NCBI RefSeq assembly: GCF_000171815.1
Contig: NZ_ABGR01000018.1
Span: forward strand, 1 to 40,143
From: Vibrio sp. AND4
GTDB taxonomy: Bacteria > Pseudomonadota > Gammaproteobacteria > Enterobacterales > Vibrionaceae
Length of the DNA: 40,143 nt
Reading direction: 5' to 3'
Part shown: piece by piece, positions 29,323-39,648 of the stretch
Position numbering within the stretch: the stretch's first letter is position 1
How the letters are laid out: each line of letters starts with the position of its first letter
Made by a program: the position numbers and the translations under genes
The notes under the pieces: generated by a model
What the model saw: the letters and a program-made list of their open reading frames with translations, nothing else
What the model was told of the DNA's origin: nothing
Databases searched by the model: none

Positions 29323-29766
29323 TTATTTCGTTTCCGAGCAGCATGCTTGGCACTCGCCATGGGTTTCAATAACGTTATTCGTTAGTTTGAATCCATGCTT
29401 CTCGGCGTTATTTGCTAACAAGGATATCAGTGTCTCGTCTTCAAGTTCAACGACATCGCCACATTTATCGCAAATTAGTAGTTGGAAAAAGTGCTGTTGA
29501 GTGTTGAACGAGCAGCAAGTAATAAAGCTGTTGTTTGATTCCACTCGATGAATAAAGCCCTGTTCTAGAAGAAAATCTAATGCTCGGTATACCGTCGGCG
29601 GTTTAGCTTGTGGCTCACTCTCTTTCAGTTGCTCCAATAGCTCATACGCACTAGAGGCGCGGCGATTAGAACAAATGAGTTCAAAAACGCGTCGGCGTTG
29701 CGGCGTTAATCTCACTCCGCGCTCTGCGCAGATACGTTCAATTTGTTCAAGGATTGTTGGGTCCAA
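29323..29766 (-). CDS. zur: zinc uptake regulator Zur (Fur family)
   Basis: A 147-residue Fur-family repressor. The winged helix includes GVRLTPQRRRVFELI and the recognition region KPPTVYRALDFLLEQG. The structural zinc cysteines are in CDKCG and CQACC, and the HFFQLLICDKCGDVVELED region favours Zur over Fur (no HHHDH-type sensor segment). It represses zinc uptake genes when zinc is sufficient. cheX follows 17 bp downstream. No clear Zur box was found upstream. Confidence 0.9.
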   Translation of the reverse strand: MDPTILEQIERICAERGVRLTPQRRRVFELICSNRRASSAYELLEQLKESEPQAKPPTVYRALDFLLEQGFIHRVESNNSFITCCSFNTQQHFFQLLICDKCGDVVELEDETLISLLANNAEKHGFKLTNNVIETHGECQACCSETK

Positions 29767-29973
29767 AATCTTTCACCATAACTATCGGACGTGCTTTATG
29801 ATAAACCATTAGCATACGAATTTCGTTTAGAAAGACGTTATTTTACTCATTATCAGGCAGAAAATCATAAATTAAAGCACGTTGATGTATACCAGAGTGA
29901 ATACGCGATATCACAGAACGAAGCTTTCATGCTGAGGGACGTCCGTGGGCTAGCAAGCTCACAACACTCGCAT

Positions 29974-30000
29974 CCACTGCACAGTGGGTATACAATACCC
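29974..30000. promoter_or_regulatory. stacked inverted repeats upstream of dusA
   Basis: CCACTG-CA-CAGTGG (29974-29987) is a perfect 6-bp inverted repeat. It is followed, sharing two G, by GGGTAT-ACA-ATACCC (29986-30000), also perfect. The second contains TATACA/TACAAT, which could be the -10 of the dusA promoter 65 bp upstream of the start, so a repressor could act here. No -35 consensus stands at the right distance. The rest of the 298-bp zur-dusA gap shows an 85-codon open frame (29791-30048) without ribosome-binding site, which I do not call. Confidence 0.35.
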
Positions 30001-30064
30001 GACTTCATTTTTTTGAGCGCACCGTCGCGCTCTACCTTGGCAACGTAAAACGGGTGTTTATATC

Positions 30065-31045
30065 ATGACTCATTCTTGCAGGCTCTCTGTGGCACCAATG
30101 TTGGATTGGACGGATCGTCATTGTCGCTACTTCCATCGTTTAATGACCAAAGAAACCCTGCTGTACACTGAAATGGTTACCACAGGTGCGATCATTCATG
30201 GAAAAGGGGACTTCCTGGCTCATAACGAAGAAGAGCATCCGTTAGCCCTTCAGCTTGGTGGTTCAAACCCAGCAGACTTGGCAACGTGTGCCAAGCTAGC
30301 GCAAGAGCGTGGTTACGATGAAATTAACCTTAACGTAGGCTGTCCATCAGATCGTGTTCAAAACGGTCGCTTCGGTGCATGTTTAATGGCTGAACCTCAA
30401 TTGGTGGCAGATTGCGTAGCGGCAATGAAAGATGTGGTGGATGTGCCGGTTACTGTGAAAACACGTATCGGTATCGATGACCATGACTCTTACCAGTTCC
30501 TAACCGATTTCGTATCTATTGTGTCAGAGAAAGGCGGTTGTGATCAGTTTACTATCCACGCGCGTAAAGCTTGGTTGAGCGGTCTAAGCCCGAAAGAGAA
30601 CCGTGAAATACCGCCATTGGATTACCCGCGTGCTTATCAATTGAAGAAAGACTTTTCACACCTAACGATTGCGATTAACGGTGGCGTGAAATCTTTAGAA
30701 GAAGCGAAAGAGCATTTGCAGCACCTAGATGGCGTGATGATTGGTCGTGAAGCTTACCAAAGCCCTTATTTGCTGGCCTTTGTTGACCAAGAGCTGTTTG
30801 GTTCTAACGCGCCAGTGAAAAAGCGCAGCCAAATTGTCGAAGAGATGTATCCGTACATTGAAGCGCAATTGGCAAAAGGGGCGTATCTAGGTCACATCAC
30901 TCGTCATATGTTAGGGCTTTTCCAAAGCATGCCGGGAGCTCGTCAGTGGCGTCGTTATATCAGTGAAAATGCGCACAAGCCGGGATCTGGATTAGAAGTT
31001 CTGCAAGCGGCACTTGCGAAGATTCCCAAAGAGTTGAATGTGTAA
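30065..31045 (+). CDS. dusA: tRNA-dihydrouridine(20/20a) synthase DusA
   Basis: A 326-residue FMN enzyme reducing uridines in the tRNA D-loop. [17 protein letters not shown] at the N-terminus and [19 protein letters not shown], which holds the catalytic cysteine region, place it in the DusA subfamily. [18 protein letters not shown] and the [17 protein letters not shown]-terminus agree. The 5' end of dusA is a known integration site for some prophages, but it is unoccupied here. Confidence 0.96.
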   Translation: MTHSCRLSVAPMLDWTDRHCRYFHRLMTKETLLYTEMVTTGAIIHGKGDFLAHNEEEHPLALQLGGSNPADLATCAKLAQERGYDEINLNVGCPSDRVQNGRFGACLMAEPQLVADCVAAMKDVVDVPVTVKTRIGIDDHDSYQFLTDFVSIVSEKGGCDQFTIHARKAWLSGLSPKENREIPPLDYPRAYQLKKDFSHLTIAINGGVKSLEEAKEHLQHLDGVMIGREAYQSPYLLAFVDQELFGSNAPVKKRSQIVEEMYPYIEAQLAKGAYLGHITRHMLGLFQSMPGARQWRRYISENAHKPGSGLEVLQAALAKIPKELNV

Positions 31046-31087
31046 ATTTCGCCAGAGGGTGGTGAAAGTTACCAACTAAGTAATAGT

Positions 31088-31125
31088 AAAGCCAGAGTGT
31101 AGCAATACCTCTGGCTTTATTTTTT
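31088..31125 (+). terminator. rho-independent terminator after dusA
   Basis: A 10-bp stem AAAGCCAGAG (31088-31097) with CTCTGGCTTT (31109-31118), followed by ATTTTTTATT. Confidence 0.85.
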
Positions 31126-31160
31126 ATTGTATATCATTGGCTTAGTTTATTTTTATAAGT

Positions 31161-31176
31161 TGGTATGGAATCTGCT
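31161..31176 (+). promoter_or_regulatory. sigma-54 promoter of pspG
   Basis: TGGTATG at -24 and CTGCT at -12: GG at 31162-31163 and GC at 31174-31175, separated by exactly 10 bases, fit the consensus TGGCACG-N4-TTGCW well. It lies 32 bp upstream of the pspG start. In enterobacteria pspG is activated by PspF with sigma-54, which supports this reading. Confidence 0.7.
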
Positions 31177-31207
31177 GTAGTAAAATTAAAACAAAGGAGA
31201 AGTGATT

Positions 31208-31423
31208 ATGTTGGAACTGATCTTTATTTTAGTTTTCACCGCAACCCTGTTGGTCACCGGTCTTACTATGATGACCGTATTTGCAGCGGCAGGCATTGCG
31301 CTAGTTGTGATGTTTTTGTTAGGCATGGTGGGCGCGATATTAAAATTATTGCCTTGGCTAATAGTCATTGCATTGGGTATATGGTTTTTTAAAAATTTCG
31401 TCGCTCAGCCTCGTTATAAGTAA
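31208..31423 (+). CDS. pspG: envelope stress response protein PspG
   Basis: A 71-residue inner-membrane protein of the phage-shock response. It starts MLELIFILVFTATLLVTG and has two to three hydrophobic spans, with the conserved MIKLLPWL-like motif (here LKLLPWLIV) in the second half. I chose ATG 31208, which has AAAGGAGA about 7 bases upstream; the GTG at 31202 would overlap that site. As in E. coli it is next to dusA and separate from the main psp operon, with a sigma-54 promoter. Confidence 0.9.
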   Translation: MLELIFILVFTATLLVTGLTMMTVFAAAGIALVVMFLLGMVGAILKLLPWLIVIALGIWFFKNFVAQPRYK

Positions 31424-31522
31424 CGGATTGTCGAGATTTAGTTGATAGTGGGTTGGAAGAGTATGTTAGTATTTCTCACATCCCCTTAATGTAGAAATCA
31501 GCTATCTCGGAGTAAAAATTAC

Positions 31523-32188
31523 ATGACATATAGAGCGGCCATCGCTTTAGCGACTCTATCGTTGGGAGCGTCTCATCTTTGTTTTGCGGAGCAAGCATCT
31601 TCCTTCACTACCACGGCTGGTGCCGAGGTATGGGTTGCGGACACCAAAGTAAATGAAGTGAGAAGAGATAGCAGTACAACCGGTTCTTTTTATGCTGCGA
31701 TTGAGCATGACGTAAAATACGTTCCTAATGCGCGCCTTCGTTATACAAGTATTGATGCGGATTACATGGGGTTCGACAAACTTGATCTTACTCTTTACTA
31801 CCAAATTCTTGACCATGACTTGCTTCATTTTGATGCGGGTCTGACTTTTAGTAACTTGAGCGACACAAAATACGTAGACGCGGGCACCAACGCAGTCACT
31901 AAAGAGTTTGATGAGCTCATTTGGGCTTGGTATGGCTACGCAGAGATCACGGTTCCAGACACAAACTTTGACATCATCGGTGAGATGAACTTCGGTGACA
32001 GTAAAGGCATCAAGAGCACCGATTTGATGGCTGGTGTTCAGTACCACATTCCATTTCAAGATTCTCAGCTCTCTCTCCGTGGTGGTTACCGTGTGATTGA
32101 TTTGGAGTCGGAAGAGTTTATATCGAGTTTAGGTAAAGAATACATTTTTGCTGATGGTTTCTTTGTTGGTGCTCAGTACTCTTTCTAA
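31523..32188 (+). CDS. outer-membrane beta-barrel protein, TIGR04219-like
   Basis: A 221-residue protein with a signal peptide (cleavage near CFA, residue 22) and repeated amphipathic strands such as ARLRYTSIDADYMGFDKLDLTL-type segments. It ends in a barrel strand FVGAQYSF with terminal phenylalanine, the usual outer-membrane insertion signal. I believe it belongs to the TIGR04219 outer-membrane family common in vibrios; function unknown. The ribosome-binding site is CTCGGAGTA. It has its own terminator. Confidence 0.75.
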   Translation: MTYRAAIALATLSLGASHLCFAEQASSFTTTAGAEVWVADTKVNEVRRDSSTTGSFYAAIEHDVKYVPNARLRYTSIDADYMGFDKLDLTLYYQILDHDLLHFDAGLTFSNLSDTKYVDAGTNAVTKEFDELIWAWYGYAEITVPDTNFDIIGEMNFGDSKGIKSTDLMAGVQYHIPFQDSQLSLRGGYRVIDLESEEFISSLGKEYIFADGFFVGAQYSF

Positions 32189-32210
32189 ACCCACATCACC
32201 AAATTTTTTA

Positions 32211-32239
32211 AAACGTCGCTTTATAAGCGGCGTTTTTTT
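32211..32239 (+). terminator. rho-independent terminator after the TIGR04219-like gene
   Basis: An 11-bp stem (32211-32221 with 32225-32235, one T-G pair), TAT loop, followed by a run of seven T. Confidence 0.88.
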
Positions 32240-32337
32240 ATATCACTTTGTCATATCAAATTGAATTTCTCGCTCAAGCTTCACTCTTCGGCCATGCTTA
32301 TTATGAGCAATGTATAAACGTTGGAGCACGGATAGCG

Positions 32338-32568
32338 ATGACAATAAACGAATTACGACATCTATATCGTGACAAACAGCTAGTCGAGGCCATCATCGAG
32401 CCTTCAATCCAAGAGGGAGGCTGGGTTGTTGAGTTTCGCCATGCTCGTGGTGGGTTTGTTTGCCTCACGGACAGTCACGGGGAAGAGTGTTTGTACGATA
32501 ACCTCGATACAGCATCAAAATCAGCATTAGCGGTTGGCTTTCAACAGGTTCGTATTGAGGATCGTTGA
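32338..32568 (+). CDS. conserved hypothetical 76-residue protein
   Basis: A small acidic soluble protein, MTINELRHLYRDKQLVEA to QQVRIEDR. The motif WVVEFRHARGGFVCLTD followed by HGEECLYDNLDTASKSA suggests a compact alpha-beta fold. I recall close relatives in vibrios annotated loosely as plasmid replication protein RepB, for which I see no support. The frame is open upstream to a TTG at 32248, but ATG 32338 is the likely start; GGAG lies 13 bases ahead, rather far. It sits between a terminator and cysJ. Confidence 0.65.
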   Translation: MTINELRHLYRDKQLVEAIIEPSIQEGGWVVEFRHARGGFVCLTDSHGEECLYDNLDTASKSALAVGFQQVRIEDR

Positions 32569-32685
32569 GCTCTAAACTCGATGCTCTTACTTCCAAAAAG
32601 TTATAAAACATTCTCTTCTATTCTTTCTTGTTATTAAAGAGAGTGGTTAATCTATCGTCACGCAATGAATAGGGATGTCGTGACA

Positions 32686-34560
32686 ATGTCTTTTCAACAG
32701 AATGAATATTCTCATAAGAAAGTGTCGGAAGATGATAATGGGCAGAGTGGGAACCCACCAATCGCAAGCCCTCTGAATGATCAGCAATTTAACTCACTTC
32801 AGCAAACTGTCTCAGAGTTGTCCTCGCAACAACTTGCATGGGTCAGCGGTTACTTCTGGGGACTCGCTCAAAACCAACCAAGCGCAGCGGCCGCAACACC
32901 AATTTCGCAGGCCGCCGCTTCTGTTGAGACCAAGCCAGCCGGCAAACTAAGTATCATTTTTGCTTCTCAAACCGGTAATGCGAAAGGCGTTGCTGAAGCA
33001 CTTGAACAAGAGGCCAAAGCAGAAGGTATTGCTGTAGAGCTGTTTGATGCCAGTGATTACAAAGGAAAAAACCTTGCCAAAGAGACCCACGTGATCTTTG
33101 TGGCGTCGACCAATGGTGAAGGGGAAGCGCCTGATAATGCCATTGAGTTGCATGAGTTTTTACAATCGAAGAAAGCCCCTAAGCTGCCAAACCTTAAATA
33201 TGCCGTTATTGCATTGGGCGATTCTAGTTATGAGTTTTTCTGCCAAACGGGTAAAGACTTCGATGATTACTTGGCCAAGTTAGGTGCAACAGCCTTCGTC
33301 GATCGCATTGATTGTGATGTGGACTATGAGATACCAGCGGCAGAATGGCGAAAACAAGCACTTGAACAAGTTAAAGAAGCCCTCTCTTCTGGTAACGAAG
33401 CTGAAGTGGTTCAACTACCGGTTGGTCAAGCAGCACCAGGGCATTCAGCTTATAACAAGCAAAATCCATATACCGCAACACTACTGACCAGTCAGAAAAT
33501 CACGGGTCGTGATTCGGGGAAAGATGTTCGCCATGTAGAGATTGATCTTGATGAGTCGGGACTGACCTATCAGCCGGGCGATGCTTTAGGTGTGTGGTTC
33601 GACAATAGCTCTGAGCTTGCTAACGCCATCTTAGCAAAAGCGGGGCTTTCCGGTGTCGAGAGTATTGAAGTGGATGGCGAAAGCCTTTCTATTCATAGTG
33701 CTTTGGTCAGTAAATATGAGATCACCGCATCAAACCCTCAGTTTGTCAGCAAATTCGCAGAGCTATCTGGTAGTAAGAAACTACAAAAACTGGTGGAAGA
33801 TAAAGACAAGCTTCGTGAGTACGCTGCAAATACCCAAGTTGTGGATGTGCTTGCAGAGAAGAAGACCAAGCTAAGTGCAGACGAATTGGTTGGTTTGCTT
33901 CGCCGATTGACACCTCGTCTATATTCTATCGCTTCGAGTCAAACGGAAGTGGATGAAGAAGTTCATCTAACTGTTGGGCTAGTCGAGTACGACCAAGGTG
34001 ATGAGAAGCGCTACGGCGGTGCATCGAGTTTCCTCGCTCAACGTCTAGAAGAAGGCGGTGAAGTAAAAGTGTTTGTTGAGCACAACAATCACTTCAAACT
34101 GCCACAAGATGACAACACACCAATTATCATGGTTGGTCCAGGCACTGGTATCGCGCCTTTCCGTAGTTTTATTCAAGAGCGTGATAACCGTGACGCGCAA
34201 GGCAAGAACTGGTTGTTCTTTGGTGACCGCACCTTTACTCAAGATTTCCTTTACCAAGTTGAGTGGCAAAAGTACCTCAAGTCTGGTTTGCTGACTCGCC
34301 TGGATGTTGCGTTTAGCCGTGACCAAGCAGAGAAGGTCTACGTTCAACATCGCATCTTAGAAAACGCTGAACAAGTTTGGCAGTGGATTCAAGATGGTGC
34401 CTATATCTATGTATGTGGTGATGCCACACGTATGGCAAAAGATGTTCACGATGCGCTGGTCTTTGTCGCCGAGCAACAAGGCAAGCTATCTCGGGAAGAA
34501 GCAGAAGCATTTATCAACGATCTACGTAAAGCGAAACGTTACCAAAGGGATGTGTACTAA
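32686..34560 (+). CDS. cysJ: sulfite reductase (NADPH) flavoprotein alpha subunit
   Basis: A 624-residue diflavin reductase passing electrons from NADPH through FAD and FMN to CysI. The flavodoxin domain (about residues 85-235) has [24 protein letters not shown] and [10 protein letters not shown]. The FAD domain has RLYSIASSQ, and the NADPH domain has [12 protein letters not shown], ending with KRYQRDVY. An in-frame ATG at 32665 would add seven residues. I prefer 32686 ([12 protein letters not shown]), though its AGGGA is about 11 bases away. It overlaps cysI by one base. Confidence 0.96.
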   Translation: MSFQQNEYSHKKVSEDDNGQSGNPPIASPLNDQQFNSLQQTVSELSSQQLAWVSGYFWGLAQNQPSAAAATPISQAAASVETKPAGKLSIIFASQTGNAKGVAEALEQEAKAEGIAVELFDASDYKGKNLAKETHVIFVASTNGEGEAPDNAIELHEFLQSKKAPKLPNLKYAVIALGDSSYEFFCQTGKDFDDYLAKLGATAFVDRIDCDVDYEIPAAEWRKQALEQVKEALSSGNEAEVVQLPVGQAAPGHSAYNKQNPYTATLLTSQKITGRDSGKDVRHVEIDLDESGLTYQPGDALGVWFDNSSELANAILAKAGLSGVESIEVDGESLSIHSALVSKYEITASNPQFVSKFAELSGSKKLQKLVEDKDKLREYAANTQVVDVLAEKKTKLSADELVGLLRRLTPRLYSIASSQTEVDEEVHLTVGLVEYDQGDEKRYGGASSFLAQRLEEGGEVKVFVEHNNHFKLPQDDNTPIIMVGPGTGIAPFRSFIQERDNRDAQGKNWLFFGDRTFTQDFLYQVEWQKYLKSGLLTRLDVAFSRDQAEKVYVQHRILENAEQVWQWIQDGAYIYVCGDATRMAKDVHDALVFVAEQQGKLSREEAEAFINDLRKAKRYQRDVY

Positions 34561-36296
34561 TGAGCGCGAATCAACAATCAAACAGCCAAGAAGTATTAGG
34601 TGAGGTGCTTGGTCCACTCTCGGATAATGAGCGCCTCAAAAGACAAAGTAATCTGCTGCGTGGAACGATTGAACAAGATCTGCAAGACCGCATTACCGGT
34701 GGTTTTACTGCTGACAACTTCCAGCTAATTCGCTTTCATGGTATGTATCAGCAAGATGACCGCGATATCCGGAACGAGCGAACCAAGCAAAAGTTGGAGC
34801 CACTGCATAACGTTATGCTTCGCGCTCGTATGCCGGGCGGCATTATTACACCAAAGCAATGGCTAGCGATCGATAAGTTTGCCACCGAGCACTCTTTATA
34901 TGGCAGTATCCGTCTTACCACTCGTCAGACGTTTCAGTTCCATGGCGTGCTAAAACCAAATATTAAATTGATGCACCAAACGTTAAACAGCATTGGTATT
35001 GATTCGATTGCAACCGCGGGTGATGTTAATCGAAACGTATTGTGTACCACTAACCCTGTAGAGTCACAGTTACACCAAGAGGCTTACGAATGGGCGAAGA
35101 AGATCAGTGAACATCTACTACCTAAGACTCGTGCTTATGCAGAGATTTGGTTAGACGGTGAAAAAGTAGAAAGTACGGAAGAGGATGAGCCGATTCTAGG
35201 GAAGAACTACTTACCACGTAAGTTTAAAACCACAGTGGTTATCCCACCGCAAAATGACGTAGACGTACACGCGAACGATCTTAACTTCGTAGCGATTGCA
35301 GATAACGGCAAGCTGGTTGGTTTTAACGTGCTGGTTGGTGGGGGTCTAGCCATGACGCATGGCGACACATCTACTTATCCGCGAAGAGCCGATGATTTTG
35401 GCTTTATCCCATTGGAGAAAACCTTGGATGTCGCGGCTGCTGTCGTTACAACTCAACGTGATTGGGGTAACCGTTCGAACCGCAAAAATGCAAAAACGAA
35501 GTACACGTTAGATCGCGTCGGAAGTGATGTATTTAAAGCGGAAGTAGAAAAGCGTGCCAGTGTTAAGTTTGCTCAAAGCCGCCCTTACGAATTCACAGAA
35601 CGTGGTGACCGTATTGGCTGGGTTGAAGGGATCGATGGGAAGCATCATTTAGCTCTCTTTATCGAAAACGGTCGTCTGTTGGATTTCCCAGGTAAACCAC
35701 TTAAGACTGGAGTCGCAGAAATTGCCAAAATCCATCAAGGCGATTTCCGTATGACGGCAAACCAAAACCTGATTGTCGCGGGGGTAGCAAAAAGTCACAA
35801 AGCCAAGATTGAGAAGATTGCTCGTGATCATGGCTTAATGAATGACAGCGTCAGTGAACAGCGGAAAAACTCGATGGCGTGTGTGGCATTCCCAACTTGC
35901 CCATTAGCAATGGCAGAAGCGGAGCGCTTTCTTCCTCAGTTTGTTACTGATATCGAGGGTATTCTAGACAAGCACGGTTTTGCCGAAGAAGACAACATCA
36001 TTGTTCGTGTAACTGGGTGTCCAAATGGTTGTGGTCGAGCAATGCTGGCCGAAATCGGTTTGGTCGGTAAAGCACCGGGTCGGTACAACTTACACCTAGG
36101 CGGTAACCGAGCTGGTACACGAGTACCTAAGATGTATAAAGAGAACATTACGGATAAGCAAATCTTAGCAGAGATTGATCAGCTGGTGGCACGTTGGGCT
36201 GCTGAACGTGAAAAGGGTGAGGCATTTGGTGACTTCACGATTCGAGCTGGCATTATTCAAGAAGTGTTTATATCAAAGAGGGACTTCTATGCTTGA
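34560..36296 (+). CDS. cysI: sulfite reductase (NADPH) hemoprotein beta subunit
   Basis: A 578-residue enzyme carrying siroheme and a 4Fe-4S cluster that reduces sulfite to sulfide with six electrons. The four cluster cysteines are in [11 protein letters not shown] and [11 protein letters not shown]. The N-terminal part has the substrate-binding [13 protein letters not shown] and the [10 protein letters not shown] segment. The start overlaps the cysJ stop (TAATG), so translation is coupled. It overlaps cysH by 8 bp. Confidence 0.98.
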   Translation: MSANQQSNSQEVLGEVLGPLSDNERLKRQSNLLRGTIEQDLQDRITGGFTADNFQLIRFHGMYQQDDRDIRNERTKQKLEPLHNVMLRARMPGGIITPKQWLAIDKFATEHSLYGSIRLTTRQTFQFHGVLKPNIKLMHQTLNSIGIDSIATAGDVNRNVLCTTNPVESQLHQEAYEWAKKISEHLLPKTRAYAEIWLDGEKVESTEEDEPILGKNYLPRKFKTTVVIPPQNDVDVHANDLNFVAIADNGKLVGFNVLVGGGLAMTHGDTSTYPRRADDFGFIPLEKTLDVAAAVVTTQRDWGNRSNRKNAKTKYTLDRVGSDVFKAEVEKRASVKFAQSRPYEFTERGDRIGWVEGIDGKHHLALFIENGRLLDFPGKPLKTGVAEIAKIHQGDFRMTANQNLIVAGVAKSHKAKIEKIARDHGLMNDSVSEQRKNSMACVAFPTCPLAMAEAERFLPQFVTDIEGILDKHGFAEEDNIIVRVTGCPNGCGRAMLAEIGLVGKAPGRYNLHLGGNRAGTRVPKMYKENITDKQILAEIDQLVARWAAEREKGEAFGDFTIRAGIIQEVFISKRDFYA

Positions 36297-37068
36297 TTCT
36301 GTAGCGTCGAAACCGGAGCTGGCAAAGTTGCTGACATTAACTAAGACGGAGCAAACCCTCCGCCTTGCTCAAATCAATGTCGATCTTGAACAGCTTTCCG
36401 CACAAGAGAGGGTAAAGTGGGCATTGGAGCATTTGGAAGGGGAGTTCGTCGTCTCATCCAGCTTCGGTATTCAGGCTGCCGTGATGCTCCACCTTGTGAC
36501 ACAACAACAGGCAGATATTCCAATCATCCTAACGGACACTGGGTATCTATTTACGGAGACGTATCAATTCATCGATCAGTTGAAAGCACAGCTCAACCTC
36601 AACCTTAAAGTGTACCGTGCAAAAGAAAGTGCTCCTTGGCAAGAGGCGCGTTACGGAAAACTTTGGGAACAAGGTATAGAGGGAATCGAAAAGTACAACA
36701 AGATAAACAAAGTGGAACCGATGCGACGAGCGCTGCGTGAGCAAAACGTCGGTACTTGGTTTTCAGGATTACGTCGAGAGCAAAGTCAGTCTCGAGCAAG
36801 TCTACCAATTTTGTCGATTCAAAATGGGGTATTTAAATTTCTACCGGTGATCGACTGGACGAATAAAGATGTGCACTACTATCTAGAAGAGCATGGTTTG
36901 AGTTACCACCCACTTTGGGAGCAAGGTTACCTGTCAGTAGGTGATACGCATACGACTAGAAAGTGGGAGCAGGGAATGTCAGAAGCTGAAACCCGTTTTT
37001 TTGGCTTAAAGCGCGAGTGTGGATTGCACGAAGATGATGGCACTGAGCAAGATGGTTCGGGTATTTAG
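36289..37068 (+). CDS. cysH: phosphoadenylyl-sulfate (PAPS) reductase
   Basis: A 259-residue enzyme reducing PAPS to sulfite with thioredoxin. [17 protein letters not shown] is the PP-loop-like start. The C-terminal [19 protein letters not shown] has the catalytic cysteine in ECGLH. The extra cysteine pairs of iron-sulfur APS reductases are absent, so this is the enteric PAPS type. I chose ATG 36289 (ribosome-binding site AGAGGGA) although the frame is open much further upstream inside cysI. It ends cysJIH. Confidence 0.97.
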   Translation: MLDSVASKPELAKLLTLTKTEQTLRLAQINVDLEQLSAQERVKWALEHLEGEFVVSSSFGIQAAVMLHLVTQQQADIPIILTDTGYLFTETYQFIDQLKAQLNLNLKVYRAKESAPWQEARYGKLWEQGIEGIEKYNKINKVEPMRRALREQNVGTWFSGLRREQSQSRASLPILSIQNGVFKFLPVIDWTNKDVHYYLEEHGLSYHPLWEQGYLSVGDTHTTRKWEQGMSEAETRFFGLKRECGLHEDDGTEQDGSGI

Positions 37069-37106
37069 CCTTGAAGTAGGCAAAGCCGAGTTCAATTTAT
37101 ACAAAG

Positions 37107-37131
37107 AAAGCTGCTGTAAAGCAGCTTTTTT
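37107..37131 (+). terminator. rho-independent terminator after cysH
   Basis: A perfect 8-bp stem AAAGCTGC (37107-37114) with GCAGCTTT (37121-37128), loop TGTAAA, followed by T. Confidence 0.82.
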
Positions 37132-37285
37132 ATATATAGAGGCAGAATAGGGGCAGAAAATAGGACGGAAAAGGATAACTCTGTGGATAACTTGTTTGCT
37201 ATCTTGGGGTAAAGTGGGATAAATACCGTTTTGAATGAGAACTCAGCACTTAACCATTGTTTTTGCAATTTTTGCAAAATAACGC

Positions 37286-37313
37286 TTGCCAATGTGAGCG
37301 CGATCTCTATAAT
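37286..37313 (+). promoter_or_regulatory. rRNA operon promoter P1
   Basis: TTGCCA (37286-37291), a 16-bp spacer and TATAAT (37308-37313), with a GC-containing discriminator (GCCTCC). The 16-bp spacer and GC discriminator are usual for growth-rate-regulated rRNA promoters. The upstream stretch rich in T and A runs could serve as an UP element. Confidence 0.75.
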
Positions 37314-37434
37314 GCCTCCTTGTCGACAGGGCAGAGCTCACAAGGGTTCAAAGCGTAGTCGGCAAGGTCAGAAAGAAAAACGAAATGATTATTTGCCTTT
37401 ACTTTAAAAAGTAAAATAAAAAAGCAAAAAGTGT

Positions 37435-37462
37435 TTGACACTGAAGATTATCTCGCTAGAAT
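37435..37462 (+). promoter_or_regulatory. rRNA operon promoter P2
   Basis: A perfect -35 TTGACA (37435-37440), 16-bp spacer and TAGAAT (37457-37462), followed by a GC-rich discriminator (GGCCGCC). An A-rich block just upstream (about 37395-37430) looks like an UP element. Confidence 0.82.
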
Positions 37463-37502
37463 GGCCGCCTCTTCCGAAGTGATGTAAATCCCGAAGAAGA
37501 GT

Positions 37503-37514
37503 TGCTCTTTAAAA
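37503..37514 (+). promoter_or_regulatory. boxA antitermination site, rRNA leader
   Basis: TGCTCTTTAAAA matches the boxA consensus TGCTCTTTAACA at 11 of 12 bases. It binds NusB/S10 to keep RNA polymerase from terminating in the rRNA operon. Confidence 0.8.
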
Positions 37515-37522
37515 ATAAGAAC

Positions 37523-37549
37523 CTATCAATCTGTGTGGGCACTCGTTGA
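37523..37549 (+). promoter_or_regulatory. 5' strand of the pre-16S processing stem
   Basis: This 27-base segment pairs along its whole length (24 Watson-Crick and 3 G-U pairs) with 39338-39364, on the other side of 16S. Such a stem is the substrate of RNase III, which frees the 16S precursor. The 668 bp from cysH to 16S otherwise hold only the promoters and leader; no gene is seen. Confidence 0.85.
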
Positions 37550-37736
37550 TGATAATCCAATTAGAAGCTTAGGCTTCAAATTCGATTTCAATGAACTGAG
37601 TGACCAAGCAAGTCGAAAGACTTGGCACAGTCAATTCATTATCGTTCTGTTGGAACGATAATAGCTTTAGAATTACTTCTTACTTTCGAGTAAGGATGAG
37701 TTTTGAAGTCAGTATTCATTGAGTCACAAAAACTTT

Positions 37737-39289
<1,553 letters not shown>

Positions 39290-39648
39290 TACGAAATGGA
39301 TAGTTTGTTTTTACTTTAGAGTAAAGGCAGATGAATCTCGATGAGTGTCCACACAGATTGATAGTTCACAAGCGTAAGCTTGTAGCTAACATAGCTCTTT
39401 AACAATTTGGAAAGCTGACAAATCAAATTTATTCTTAGTGAATAAGATTTGATTGTAAAGTTCTCAAAGTATTCTTAATTGAATACTCCAAAAAACACAT
39501 TCAAGTGTTCTTGGGTTTTACTTAATTCTTAACGGATTAAGCAAAACATATTTGAGTCCGGCAAAATCGAATGCTATCTCGCTCATTCAAATAATGAGAT
39601 AGCGACTTTGGTTGTTTAACAGCAATTCGAAACTTCTTCGGGTTGTAT
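39290..39648 (+). other. 16S-23S internal transcribed spacer without tRNA gene
   Basis: A spacer of about 359 bases with no tRNA cloverleaf that I can find. It contains the 3' strand of the pre-16S stem (39338-39364), a boxA-like AGCTCTTTAACA (39393-39404), a 14-bp hairpin with one bulge (39421-39434 with 39440-39454), and an 8-bp stem GCTATCTC (39573-39580) with GAGATAGC (39596-39603). Vibrios carry several rRNA operons with different spacers; this is the short tRNA-less kind. Confidence 0.85.

Noticed and set aside
29791..30048. 85-codon plus-strand open frame between zur and dusA
   Set aside because: No ribosome-binding site, it spans the stacked inverted repeats of the probable dusA promoter, and its composition is unlike a protein I recognise.
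31556..32059. 167-codon minus-strand open frame opposite the TIGR04219-like gene
   Set aside because: The plus strand encodes a signal peptide and barrel strands with a proper C-terminal phenylalanine; the antisense frame has no such features.
32338..32568. Plasmid replication protein (RepB) identity for the 76-residue protein
   Set aside because: I recall that label on similar vibrio proteins, but there is no plasmid context, origin repeat or recognisable replication motif.
39290..39648. tRNA gene in the 16S-23S spacer
   Set aside because: No cloverleaf, no T-loop GTTCRA block and no acceptor pairing could be found; the stems seen are simple hairpins.
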